64,000 bases of DNA, taken from the NCBI RefSeq assembly GCF_963966145.1, contig NC_091054.1, positions 13,826,001 to 13,890,000 on the forward strand. Direction: 5' to 3'. The DNA is from Tenebrio molitor. Taxonomy: Eukaryota > Arthropoda > Insecta > Coleoptera > Tenebrionidae. Below the pieces are notes generated by a model, which made no database searches, was not told where the DNA came from, and worked only from the letters and a program-made list of their open reading frames with translations. This document shows, piece by piece, positions 21,997 to 33,110 of the stretch; position 1 is the stretch's first letter; each line of letters starts with the position of its first letter. The translations under genes and the position numbers were made by a program.

Positions 21997-24313
21997 ATGT
22001 TGTGGATATTATTGATCCTAATTGCCCTAATACCACTGAGCTATTTGTGGCTAATCCGTCCTTATAAATTATGGACAAGGAGAGGCGTGCCGCAAGGAAA
22101 TCCAAAACCGCTCTTTGGGGACAACTGGGGAGTAATGTTTCAAAAGCACACAATAGCTGATGTTATCCAGATGAATTACAATAATTTTCCAGATGCAAGG
22201 TACTATTCCCGACACGGAATCTTGGCCACCATTTTTTTGACATTTCTAAAAAAAATGATGTACCTAAACCAATCATAAGTGTCATCAATAAATAACAATT
22301 ATTAAAAATCACTGTGAAGTTTTTCTTGTGACATCAAAAAAGCAGGGAAATGGCATTATCGTGTCAAAAGTTGGGTTATATTCAATAAAGGCCAGTTCGC
22401 TTCACACTTATAGTATTTTTATCTTCGTCAGGAATTTTGGCTTAAGTCATAAATAAACCGAACAAAGACCCTACTTAAAGAAATTTATTGTGATATTGTA
22501 CCTGTCAATCACTAGGCGGTCTCGGAGAAAAAAATTACCTGGGGTAGTACTCAAAATATTTGTCGGAGACCGTCTAGTGATTGACAGGCACAATATGACA
22601 ATAAGTAGGGTTTTTGTTCGGTCTATTTAGGGCTTAAGTCAGAATTCCTTAGGAAGATACAAGCACTATATTTGTCAGTTAAATGTCAATTCTCAGTTGT
22701 GACCAAGATTCCATGTCCGCAATTGCGCTTCAATCAGAATCGTCTATTTCATATTCCACATTGCTGTATATTTTTTTTTAGATATTATGGAAGTTACAAC
22801 TTTACTATTCCTTCACTGATTTTAAAAGATCCAGAGCTCGTTAAACAAATCACGGTAAAGGACTTCGATCACTTTGTTGATCACAACACATTTCTTTCTG
22901 AAGAAGTAGATCCTCTCTGGGGAAAAAATCTGTTCGCTTTAACTGGTAATGAAATCTCTAATTAATCAAATGTGGCTTTTCACGGGTAATTTTAGGGCAA
23001 AGATGGCGCGACATGCGATCCACCCTAAGCCCAGCATTCACCAGCAGCAAAATGCGAATGATGTTCGCGTTAATTTCGCAGAGCGGTGAACAATTTGCTA
23101 AGCATTTCTTGGAGCAAGATCGAGATTTGGTGGAAATTCACGTTAAAGACGTCTTGAGTAGATTTACCAACGATGTTGTCGCGAGTATCGCTTTTGGGAT
23201 CGAGTGCAATTCACTGAAAGACCGAGACAATGAGTTCTACTTGATGGGAAAAGATGTGACCAATTTGACAAGTTTTTGGAAAACTATAAAAATTTTAATA
23301 CATCTTCTTTTCCCAAAAGTATCTAAAGTAATTTTTCAATTATTATTCTGCTCGGTGTTAACACTTGGTTTCAGTACACCGGGGTAAGGCTATTCTCCAC
23401 AAAAGTCAGCGATTTCTTTTACAATATTATAAAGGAAAACATCGCCAAGAGAGAAAAATACGGTATAGTGAGACCTGATATGATTAATTTACTAATGGAA
23501 GCGCGAAAAAATGGACTGCAATATGAAGAAACTCCTGAAAAAGACGCTGGTTTTGCAACTGTAGAAGAGTCAAATGTTGGCAAGACTCCAAAGCGGCAAA
23601 AAACTCCAATCACTGACGAAGACATCACAGCTCAGGCTCTTATCTTCTTTTTCGCCGGATTTGAAACGGTTTCGTCACAAATGAGTTTTCTTGCCTACGA
23701 GTTGGCTATTCACACGGACATTCAAAAAAGACTAATACAAGAGGTAGACGACACTCTAAACTTATGCGAAGGTAAACTAACCTACGAAAGGCTTTTGGGC
23801 ATGAAGTACATGGATATGGTCGTTTCTGGTAAGTTTTTACGAAGAGCGAAAATTCTCTTTTGACAGTAATTTACAGAAACCTTGCGAAAATGGCCGTCAA
23901 CGCTAGCGGTGGATCGCATATGCACAAAACCGTACACGATTGAATCAAAAAATCCAAATGAAGTTCCCGTTTTCCTCGAGGAAAAAGAAGTGTTGTTTCT
24001 TCCCATTTACGCATTCCATAGAGATCCACGACATTATCCTGATCCGGAGAAATTTGATCCTGAACGTTTTAGCGATGAGAACAAATCAAACATAAAGCCA
24101 TTTACTTATTTTCCTTTTGGTGCTGGACCCAGGAATTGTATCGGATCTAGATTTGCTCTTCTTGAGATTAAAGCGTTGTTTTTTCATTTGTTGTCAAGTT
24201 TTGAGATCATTCCGGTGGAAAAGACCGAGATCCCAGTTAAAATTAGTAAGTCTTCGTTCACTTTGGCGCCTCAAGATCCATTTTGGTTAGGTCTTAAAAG
24301 ACGTACTGACTGA
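21997..24313 (+). CDS. Cytochrome P450, CYP9-like, copy 2
   Basis: Same family and likely role as the gene at 18551, from which it is a tandem duplicate. Exons 21997-22199, 22782-22945, 22996-23327, 23375-23828, 23877-24313; 529 aa, the usual CYP9 length. N-terminal anchor LWILLILIALIPLSYLWL, I-helix FFFAGFETVSS, Glu385/Arg388 in ETLRKWP, heme loop FPFGAGPRNCIGSRFAL with Cys472. Intron 1 is 582 nt and contains a 262-bp MITE (22409-22670), whereas the same intron in copy 1 is 55 nt. Exon 4 has a charged loop (about NGLQ...QKTPITDED) missing from copy 1. No disruption seen. Confidence 0.95.
22409..22670. repeat. Foldback MITE, family M, in intron 1 of P450 copy 2
   Basis: Almost complete palindrome. 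The arms include GACCCTACTT / AAGTAGGGTT and GTACCTGTCAATCACTAGGC answered by GTCTAGTGATTGACAGGCAC, with a loop near 22530. It accounts for nearly half of the intron. Confidence 0.85.
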
Positions 24314-24802
24314 CAAGTTTTTTATTATTCAACTTTCTATAAAAGAAATTTAAAAAATATCATATAGTGTGTAATGGAAATCAATGCGAATATTTTAACC
24401 CCCTTGTTGCTGTCTCAGAAATAAGTACGATCGCAATCAATAAATTTTGGACACTAGTGTCATCGTGAGGTCATACATTCTAAAACGATCCTTATGTATT
24501 AATAACCTCAATTTTGATTGTTGTGTCAATTTTGAAAATGTGAATGCCAGATTTACCGAGAAAACATTCAAGAAGTTTTAAAAATCAGAAAAATGTAATA
24601 GAACAAGGTTTTAATTAATAAAAAATATAGAATAATAGAAATAGTTATTTATTATACGAGCGGGCTAAATGAATGTTTAACGAGCGATGATGCGTTTAAG
24701 AGCGCGAGCGGCGAAGCCGCAAGCGCGTTAACATAGCAAGTTACACAGCCAAAAAATTAAATAATTTGACCTTGAAATGTTCAACTCAACGTGAACAAGG
24801 TT
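24314..24802. other. 3' flank of P450 copy 2 and an imperfect hairpin
   Basis: AATAAA at 24439-24444 could end the P450 mRNA. At 24650-24745 lies a GC-rich imperfect hairpin centred on GAGCGGCGAAGCCGCAAGCG, similar in style to the palindromes in Tor intron 4. Confidence 0.4.
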
Positions 24803-25170
24803 TACTATTGGGAGCATGGAATTTCGGACAGCAATTTATGTCATTTAAAAAAGCCCAATGTAGTCTAAGCTTTATTCTCATAAATGTCATAATAATTAAT
24901 TTTGACTGAACTTAAAAAAAAAAAAACTGTCACAATTATTTTACATTTCAGTTATTCATTTCCAAAGTTTAATAAAAGACTTTCAGTTTTCAGAAAATCA
25001 CATCTAAGCACTTACAACTTTTCAGGATTGATGAATGCAATTTGTCAAAATGACATGTGACAATTGTAGATATTAAAATGAGGTTATTAATACGTCTAGC
25101 ACCTAAAGTATATTTCATATCTTATATCAGTCAAATTTCAAGTCTGCCCAAAATTCTGTGCTCCTTACTT
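24803..25170. repeat. Foldback MITE, family K, copy 2
   Basis: Left end TACTATTGGGAGCATGGAAT; the right end is the imperfect complement around GCCCAAAATTCTGTGCTCC. Right limit approximate. Longer interior than copy 1. Confidence 0.7.
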
Positions 25171-25343
25171 ATATGTATTAGGGAATTTTAACCAGTGACA
25201 GATCTCGGTAAGAGCAACAAAATATACTTACCATTTTTCCGAAATATAATTTTCATTCCAGTATTTTACCCTCCCCATAAATTAACGATCTCTCTATTAT
25301 CTCTAGTTATTTGACCCAATGAAAGGTACCGTGAAATAATAAT

Positions 25344-25909
25344 TTTTTTTAGTATACTGTGCTGGTAGTAGGTGTCTACTGCCTTGACGACGAGTCCGGT
25401 AGACACGTGTTTATGGTCTAGTCCGTTTTACCTTCTCCGGCGGCCGGTAGCAAATGTCAAATAATTTGTCAGATTTATTGGATTTTATTTACATAAAAAT
25501 TAAAAGTACAATTACTTATATCATTGAAATGGTTTTCTAAAGACAAGCATTACCCTTTGATCAATCCAAACAACTTTATTTCGTATTCTCCAATTGTAGA
25601 ACAACTTATACTCTGTCAAATATCTTCCCGATGATTTTTGGAGCAATAAGTTTGATCGCGCACTATCTACCTTCTCCAAAAGGTGGTCTGGGAAGAAAAC
25701 TTGACTTCTGCTTCGGTTCGGTTGTGAGAATTCATTTTATTAAAGGAAGTTAGCGCAAATGAAAGAAATCACATGAAAAATTTCGACAGACTGAATTTTG
25801 ATGAATCGTTTGTTATCATAGTAACAAGGCATAGCAATCTTTTTCAAAGCCAAATTTTTTTATTTAAATTTATTTTCTTTTAAATAATTGTCTCAGTATA
25901 CTAAAAAAT
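25344..25909. repeat. Possible TIR element with short ends
   Basis: TTTTTTAGTATACTG at 25345-25359 is answered by CAGTATACTAAAAAA at 25894-25908. The arms are only about 16 bases and AT-rich, so the pairing may be accidental. Confidence 0.3.
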
Positions 25910-26158
25910 CTTGTACGTCACACAACCGGTAGACGCATATGGCCTCGCTAGTTTACAAGTCTCGCCCTATCGGGCTCGACCTGTAATTCACTAGCTCGTC
26001 CATAAAAACGTTACTACCGGTCTTGTAACGTAAATAGCTATTTTCGCTCTGCGACCCAAGTGAAGGTAAGAGAATTAAATTTTTAGTTAGTTTTATCCGA
26101 CTACACAAGGCGGGTGTGTACGTGTTGATCTTGTGATTTAAGCTAAAATTTTGTGAAA

Positions 26159-26278
26159 ATGGCACGTTTATTTTCGAATGTTGAATACATTGGTATTGTG
26201 TTAGTGTATGGTGCGGGAGTGCTCCTCGTGCCCAGAGAATTTCCGTGCGACTTCTTGTGGGAGTACCAAGTTGACCAA
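26159..26278 (+). pseudogene. Possible transposase N-terminal fragment (DUF4817-like) or orphan exon
   Basis: An ATG in good context opens MARLFSNVEYIGIVLVYGAG, which resembles the start of mariner-like transposases (compare EYADMHFVYGECSG in the element at 13049). After about 20 residues the resemblance fades. A splice-donor-like CAA|GTGAGTG follows at 26278. No catalytic part is seen nearby. Most likely a decayed transposase fragment. Confidence 0.35.
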
Positions 26279-27404
26279 GTGAGTGAAGTTTTACCACCCG
26301 ATCGAAAACACCCACTTATCGATTTAAAATTGTCAAAAAGTTCAGAAGTGATTGTGAATCGCTGTAGAACATTATGTAAAAAAAATTTATGTAACAGGTA
26401 TATATTACGTTTTAATTCAATAACCGCTAGATTGATTTACATAATTTTTCACTGAGACTCCTTTCAAACATCTAAGAAACATTTGGTGTCATTGCAAACA
26501 TCACTGGTTTTTAAAGTAAATGGAATTTGATGTTAAAATGCAAAATTTAGGTATGATTTATTATTAAATTAAGCGGTCACTTCCACAAAAAAGGTTGACG
26601 TTGATGGTAGGTACCCTATGGGCACCCTTTAGGGTCTTAAGAATTACTAGAAAAGTTGTCAACAGATTGGCTGTTTAGCGACAATGGGGTATTTATTTAT
26701 GACACTGTAGTTGTAAATCTTGGTAATTTTTCGCTGTTACATAATGTTTAAATTGGAATAATTCAAAAACTAATGATTTTCTTTTGATGCGAATTTCATA
26801 AACGTGTTCTTTGAATTAATGGTGAATTATGAGCGTGCACGAATAGTATATTATATTATAAGTGATAGAAATGCATCATTATACAAGAGTGAGAATTTTG
26901 ACCGTCGAGTGCGCTTGCGCACGAGTGGGACACTTCTCACGAGTTTCATAATGGCATTTCGATCACGTGTGATATACGACGTTTTATCTTAGAGGTGCAA
27001 CTATTGCAAAAATCCAAGAAATGCAGTTTCATTCAAGTAAAATGACAGCTGTCAAATTTTGTCACTTGTGAGTGATTTATGTCAAGTTAAATGGCAACTG
27101 TCAAATTAACTCACTAGTGAGTACTTTATCTCACTTGTGATTAAAATTTGACTTCTGTCACCGAAAACAATGGTCTAAGGTAGCTCAAAAACTCAACCTG
27201 TAAGATAAAAACATTTTTTTTTGCTCGAAATCGATTTTTTAAATTTTACGGCTCTGAATGAAGTGATAAGGGAAAATTAATTGCACACATTTGAAGCCTT
27301 ATACAGGCTGATTCACGTCCTCCTAGTTATATGGTTTTAAAGCATATTTCCTATAGGTTACTTCGCTCTTTTTTTAATACGGTTAATTGTGCGGGCGGCA
27401 AAAC
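26279..27404. other. Intergenic, no gene seen
   Basis: AT-rich, with a palindrome-like patch around 26850-26990 (AATAGTATATTAT start, GTGCGCTTGCGCACGAG centre). No gene recognised. Confidence 0.4.
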
Positions 27405-27525
27405 TTGTCCATAAAGAGCCCAATTTACACACGAACGAGTTGAATACAATGTTTTTTGTTTTGACAAGTTGTGACATTTATCCGTTCACACAGGAGAAAA
27501 TTTTCAAATTCTGGCAGTGAAAAAC
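27405..27525. repeat. Dispersed repeat W, copy 5 (partial)
   Basis: Carries GCCCAATTTACACACGAACG, TTTTGACAAGTTGTGACATT and a trailing AAATTCTGGCAGTG, all parts of repeat W, in the same orientation as the copy at 21675. Confidence 0.65.
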
Positions 27526-27574
27526 AAAAAAATTCATAATAGCATTATGTGATGTTTTTAAGAAAATCTCTCAA

Positions 27575-28120
27575 ACAGCTCGATTTTGTTTCGAAAAATG
27601 CCATTTTGTGACGTGCAATTTGTTTAAATGACGTCATTGGTTTTTTCTCAATGACGTCATCACCATTTTTTTTAAATGACAACCCCCACCTTCCTAGTAC
27701 CTACCTAACCAATGAATGAAAAAAATTGGTATCTTACATAACAATTTTTTTCAAAAAATGACAAATTTTACTTCAAAAGCGTAGTAATTTAATTTCAACA
27801 TTTATCTTACATTTTATTGTTAACCTTGGATGTTTGTTTGTTTTTGTTTGGAATCAATTAAATTTTTACATTAAAAATTTAATTTAATTTTTGAAGTATA
27901 ATTTGCCATTTTCTCAAAAAAATTGTTATGTAAGGTACCATTTTTTTTTCATTCATTGTTTAGACAGTAGGAAGGTCTATCAGAAAGAAAAGAAAAAAGT
28001 GGGGTTAGTCATTTAAAAAAAAATTGTGATGACTTGATTGCGCAAAAACCAATGACGTCATTTAAACAAATTGCACGTCACAAGAACACAAGATGACTTT
28101 TTTTAGAAATAAAATCGACT
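27575..28120. repeat. Long palindromic element V with TGACGTCA sites
   Basis: About 545 bp with arms of some 230-260 bases. For example GTGACGTGCAATTTGTTTAA at 27608 pairs with TTAAACAAATTGCACGTCAC near 28080, and ACATAACAATTTTTTT at 27738 pairs with its complement near 27925. The sequence TGACGTCA occurs at 27629-27636, 27652-27659 and 28053-28060. No open reading frame. Confidence 0.85.
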
Positions 28121-28139
28121 TGACCGAAATATTGTCGGC

Positions 28140-28275
28140 TATAATATAACTAGCGGTATAATTATTATCGATGATATTATGAGTGAAATTGAGCTGGAGA
28201 TTTCACGAGTCCGAAGGAGGACAATTTCACAAATTTAATATCATCGATGATTACCTAATCATACCACGTGTTATA
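28140..28275. repeat. Imperfect hairpin repeat
   Basis: Arms of about 50 bases: ATTATCGATGATATTATGAG on the left, AATATCATCGATGATTA on the right. The loop is GAGCTGGAGATTTCACGAGT-like. Function unknown. Confidence 0.6.
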
Positions 28276-28632
28276 TTCAATGAGAGAATATAATGAATGA
28301 AATACAAAATTATTCATTTATTTGTCAAACTGACAAATTTATTTCAATCAAAAATCGTAACGACGAAAGTAAATAAGATAATAATTTTTTTGTTTTTTTT
28401 ATTATCGCTGTGATAGCCATGCAACTAAGGACTTTACGCGTTTTCATTGGATCATTCATGATCACGTGATACATGAATTATAGTCTGTAAAAACATCACG
28501 TAACACTCTTATGAATTTTGTTCCAAACTTTATGTTCAACTGCATAAAATTCTAAATACAAACTGTCTTAACAATTATTTAGCTAAACCTTTTCTGATGA
28601 GTGATGAATATAAAAGGTGTCTTATAAAAGTG

Positions 28633-28762
28633 AGGCCCGGTTTATTCACCTTCAAGTAAATTTATCTGTCCAGTAGTTGCTATGATTTAGAATCTGCTAT
28701 TGGTAGATCCACGGTAATTATCGTTCAAATAAAGTTACTTGAAGGTGAATAAACCGGGCCTA
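28633..28762. repeat. Foldback MITE, family N
   Basis: 130 bp; ends AGGCCCGGTTTATTCACCTT and, inverted, TTAGGCCCGGTTTATTCACC, arms about 30 bases. Confidence 0.85.
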
Positions 28763-29275
28763 AATCTAATAATTTATATTGTTTTTTCTAAAAACACAAA
28801 AAATAGGAAGCACTCCATAATCCATAAGTGTTACGGAAATTTTTGAAACAATCTTACCTACCTACCTAGTTACATGTAAATACAATTAAAAAACAGTGAA
28901 ATTCTGGTAAAATTTATTTATTTACATGTGCAAAAATACGATTTTAGACATATTCGGAACTTTCAAAAATTCAACATGGAGTAACGAGAAATAAGTTACT
29001 TACGTTTTCAAAAACGCAAAACAACTGAAACAAATTTGACAGATGCTACGAAAAAGTGTGTTTTGTTTGACACAGGTAAGAATAAAACCCTTCATTTTGA
29101 ACATACACGATCATTTAAAATTGTCTGACCTTGGAATTGTGATTATTTTGGAAAAACACGTTACAAACATTGAAACATCAGTTCGTCTTAATTTGTACCT
29201 ATATTGACAGAGATCCTTGCTATTTAGTTGACACACTGCCTTTCATTAACAAAACAATCTTAATTTGGTTTGTTG
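28763..29275. other. Intergenic, 3' flank of the THAP/ZAD/FLYWCH/MULE gene
   Basis: No gene seen; the 3' UTR of the minus-strand gene ending at 29276 should lie here. Confidence 0.4.
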
Positions 29276-32200
29276 CTACTCTGTATAAGAACTTTTCGAA
29301 TTCTCCTTGTCTCCTTCTTCCACCTGTCCTTGCATCTGCGCTTCTTTAACCAAAAATCCGTCTTTTTGATCGATAACAACATCCATAACCACCTCATCCT
29401 CCGGATACATATACTCCACATAATCAGAACTCTGGTCATAATTATGATCGTCGTCGTCTTCATTCGAATTTACAATCGAAAAATTCGCGGCATTTATTAA
29501 CTCATCGTTGGCCTCCCCCGCATACCTGTAGAAGCCCCAAATCCACAATTGATTCTCCATGCACTTAATATACCCCAAAACTTTGGTGAAGAAATTATTG
29601 ATGTTGATTTTCGGGTGGCTCTCGATGAAATGCCACGCTCTAATTACATTTTTCTTTTGAGAGCTGCTCAAATCCCTGGCGAAAGATTTTTTCGAGGGGG
29701 CCGAATACACCACTTGGAGGAACCCCTCCAACTCGATGAGCTTTTCGACAACCGAAATTATATTGATTTGCTGCTTGTGCATTTTACCCTTCGACAACAT
29801 AAGGAAATCGCGTAACTTCTTGAAAGGAGCTATGACATTCTCGTTTATTCTGTTTTCGAGTCTGTGAACGCAAAACAAATCGGGAGTCACTTTTGTGATC
29901 CACTGCGACTTGACATACTCGAAAATGGGACTCGCCAACTCGGCCTGTCCCATCTCTGTGGCTTGCAACTCGATGTTGCTTAAACCGTCGAGGATCGTGT
30001 TCACTGGCAAGAGCGGCAACATCAGGATCATATGGTAGATGTTGCGGAAACATGAATTCGTCTCTAACTCGCGCGACAGGTTCAAGGAACAGATTTTTTT
30101 GTAGAGATTTTGAGTGTAATAGAAAACAGAACCTCCGATGTGAGATTCCAAATAAACTTCTCCGAGGGCGTAGTACAAAGCGGCTTCGTAGTCAGTGACT
30201 ATCTCTTCGGGTCTCAGTTTGGGTGCCAACGTGCCATGAAGATAAGAGAAAATCAGTTTGTAGATTTCTTGAGACTTTTTGTTGATCAAAGCGAAGAGAA
30301 TTGGATAATACTGGAACAAAAATCGACTTAACTTGACCCTCCAGACAATCTGCAGAGACTTACACTGTCAGTAACCCAGACCAAGATGGTAACCAGATGA
30401 TATTTAAAATGTTCGAAAGTGTCAATCTTAAAAGACGCATCCACGTACATTATTTTACTGTTCGAGACTTGTTCGATTGTGTCGCAATTTGCAAAAATTA
30501 CGGCTTTCGACCCATCACCGGATGAAAATTTTTCCTGATAAAACTGTTTATTTGAGTGTGTAAAATGTAACTTTTGAAACTCATCGTTTTCTATCAGTTC
30601 GTAGAATTGTTCAAAGGAATAGATTGGAGGGGATTTCAGATTCATTTGTTGACAACATATTTGATTGATGACTGTCTTTAGAGGGACTAGCTTCTTCATT
30701 TCGGGATCTTTTTCGCAGAATTCTTCATAGACACTTCTGAAATTCAAGGTTTTGTCACTTTGCATTTTTCGACGCATCAAGTGAAGGAACATTTGTTTTC
30801 TTCTTTCTTCGTCAGAAGGGGGTGGGTGATTGTGGGCTATTTTTACGAACACTTTATTTTCAAAAAGTCCTGGTTCGATCATGGTCTGCTGAGCGGTGGC
30901 TCTGCACTTGGTCACCAAACATTTTAAATGCCTGAAAATCATCAACAATTACGTGTTTGGTGCGGTTTAGTATAGGTACAATTATTCTATTCTATTTACA
31001 TACTTGTAAAATGCTTTTCAAAAGGCTAAAATAAATGTGAAATTGTCATTTTTTGTCTTGCAGTGAAGAGAAAAAAGAGAGAGAAAAAAAGTGGGGACAT
31101 TTTCTGTAAAAATAATGGGAGAAAAAGTTGTCAGAAGACAATTTTTTTATAAATCCGGCCTGTTCAAAAGTGTAGTTTGAGTGATCCCCGCAGAGCGCTA
31201 GTATACGGGCGCTTTTTAGGGATATTATTCATCTTAAGTTTTTGTCATCGAGAATTTTTTTTGTTCAAATGACATTTTGAATTTGAAGTAAAAAAACTCC
31301 TTGTTTTTTGGTGCTTTGAAAGGAAATTCGTGAATTTTTTCCTTATTATTCGTTGTTTTTGTGTTATTATTGTTCTTTGTTATATTGCATATTGATTATT
31401 ATTTAAGCGTGAAGCGTCCGTTTTGTGGCACCCTTCATCAACGGAATTAGGCTCTTTCTCGCAAACATTTTCGATTTTTTATAATGCATTTTAATGAAAT
31501 GGGCAAGCCGGTTATAATACAGGGGTTATAATATCGGGGTTCATTTAAATTTATCCTCAAAGCGTGGTCCGCGCTGATAACTATTAGGTTGACGACGACG
31601 CTCAATAAAGTGGGTGTTGAAGATCACGGATCAGCGGTTTAAATCTAACCTCACTTTTTGCGTTATTTGTGTTTTTACCACGGCCTCCTAGATTCATAAG
31701 AGTCGAGTCAAGTCGAGTCCCTTATGAATCTTGGAGGCCGTGGTTTTTACTCTGTAGACTGACGCGTAGTGCGTTCACAATCGACTCTTCAACGCCAATT
31801 TTGAGAATAAATTTAAATAAACACCCGATATTATTAAATATTATCATATCGTAATAAAATATTATTTGTTTGGTGGAAAATTACCTGATATTTCCTTTGC
31901 ACAGCCTGTATTCAAACAAGTAATTATCAACAACGCAAAATTCTGAGCTGTATGTCCCCTCGACACCTCTCAACTCACAAAGTCCAACTTTTGCTTGATT
32001 AACACTGACTTTGATACCTTTTGGCAATTTCAATTCATCAGATCCTACTCGAACTACATTATCTTCACTCACTAAAGTTGTAATTAAAGCATCATCTTTA
32101 CCCTCATCATTCTCATCATCACTCTGCACTTCAATTATAATATTATCTGCACTCTTCATTTCTTCTGTTAACTTCCCTTCTAAAGCTTTCATCAATTCTG

Positions 32201-33110
32201 CTTCAACATGGTCAAATTTTTTATCTAAATCAGTTTTGACTTTTATTTTTGAGTCCACAACTGCAAAATCTAACTTTTCTAATTCATCATCAGTGTTCAG
32301 ACAAATTCTTTTCACATACTCTTGTGAACTGTCTACAACTTTGCGTTTTTGAGTTTGTTTTACTGCTTCTTTTTGTTTTTGATCCATCTTTAACCAGTTG
32401 TTTCGAAACTCATAAAAAAGCTTCAGCATATCAAAACATTTAGAACAAATCAATTTTGATAAACTGTCATGTTTTCTTATCTGCAATATATTTCATTTAG
32501 CTGTCTTAATTTATGAAACTGTAGATAAAAACCTTGATCAGAGGGACACAACATGTAATAGCATCAGAAATTGCAACATTTTCTTCCAATGCCTCAAAAA
32601 TATTGACAGCTGCATCTTCATTCATACATAAACGACAAACTAAAATATGAATAAAGAGGTAAATTTTTAAACTCATTATATTTGTTAAAAAATGTACTTG
32701 CATGCTCTTCAGAATTTTCTATTTTTGGTTCACCAGCTACAAAAAAAAACACTCATAAATAGTCTTCAAATTTATATTTTTGAAACTTACTCTTTTGATT
32801 TGTTTGAACCTCTTTCTGAGACACTATCACCGGAACGGGTAATTCCTCCAGGACAGCCTCAAGAGCTGTATCTAAAAGTAAAAAAACTAATTACCAAATT
32901 ACAAATTTGATCTTTCTTACCTGTGACTCTATCCAAAACATCGCCATCTCCAAAATGATCCAAACACACAAAACTAGTCGAGGTCGGTACAAAATCTTTA
33001 ATTTCCAATGAAATCAACCACTTTTCTTGTATTTCTGATTGTTTAGGAAACGGGATGCCAGTAGTTGCGGGATTATTACAATTAGGTACAGCGCACCTTT
33101 CAGAACTCAT
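29276..33110 (-). CDS. THAP + ZAD + FLYWCH + MULE-transposase-like fusion protein
   Basis: Seven exons on the minus strand: 33110-32921, 32871-32791, 32736-32698, 32639-32533, 32480-31885, 30931-30364, 30310-29276. Every junction is GT/AG and the phases close exactly to 871 aa. Domains in order: THAP zinc finger (Cys6, Cys11, Cys49, His52; residues 1-63); ZAD (Cys105/Cys108 and Cys151/Cys154); a charged acidic linker; FLYWCH finger (YLFEY, Cys342, Cys347, His371, His373); MULE transposase core (Asp502 in YVDASFKI, Asp567 in IVTDYEAALYYA); acidic tail. The Cys-x-x-His that usually follows the second Asp in MULEs is replaced (GGSVFYYTQ), so active transposition is doubtful. Likely a nuclear DNA-binding protein derived from a transposase (inferred). 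Intron 5 (953 nt) holds repeats Q, R and O. Exon 3 has a weak GTACAT donor. Confidence 0.85.
31157..31522. repeat. Dispersed repeat Q, copy 1
   Basis: About 365 bp shared with 37777-38547. It runs from CCTGTTCAAAAG through GAGTGATCCCCGCAGAGCGC to CCGGTTATAATACAG. It has no terminal inverted repeats and no open frame that I can see; class unknown. It lies in intron 5 of the THAP/ZAD/FLYWCH/MULE gene. Confidence 0.8.
31532..31830. repeat. Foldback MITE, family R, copy 1 (interrupted by micro-palindrome O)
   Basis: Left end TATCGGGGTTCATTTAAATT; right end AAATTTAAATAAACACCCGATA, inverted. A cleaner copy is at 43530-43711. Contains the 64-bp palindrome at 31679-31742. Confidence 0.8.
31679..31742. 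repeat. hAT-like micro-palindrome O, copy 1
   Basis: 64-bp near-palindrome beginning CACGGCCTCCTAGATT and ending in its complement, flanked by the exact 8-bp repeat GTTTTTAC (31671-31678 and 31743-31750). An 8-bp duplication plus CA...TG ends fits hAT-superfamily transposition. Confidence 0.85.
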
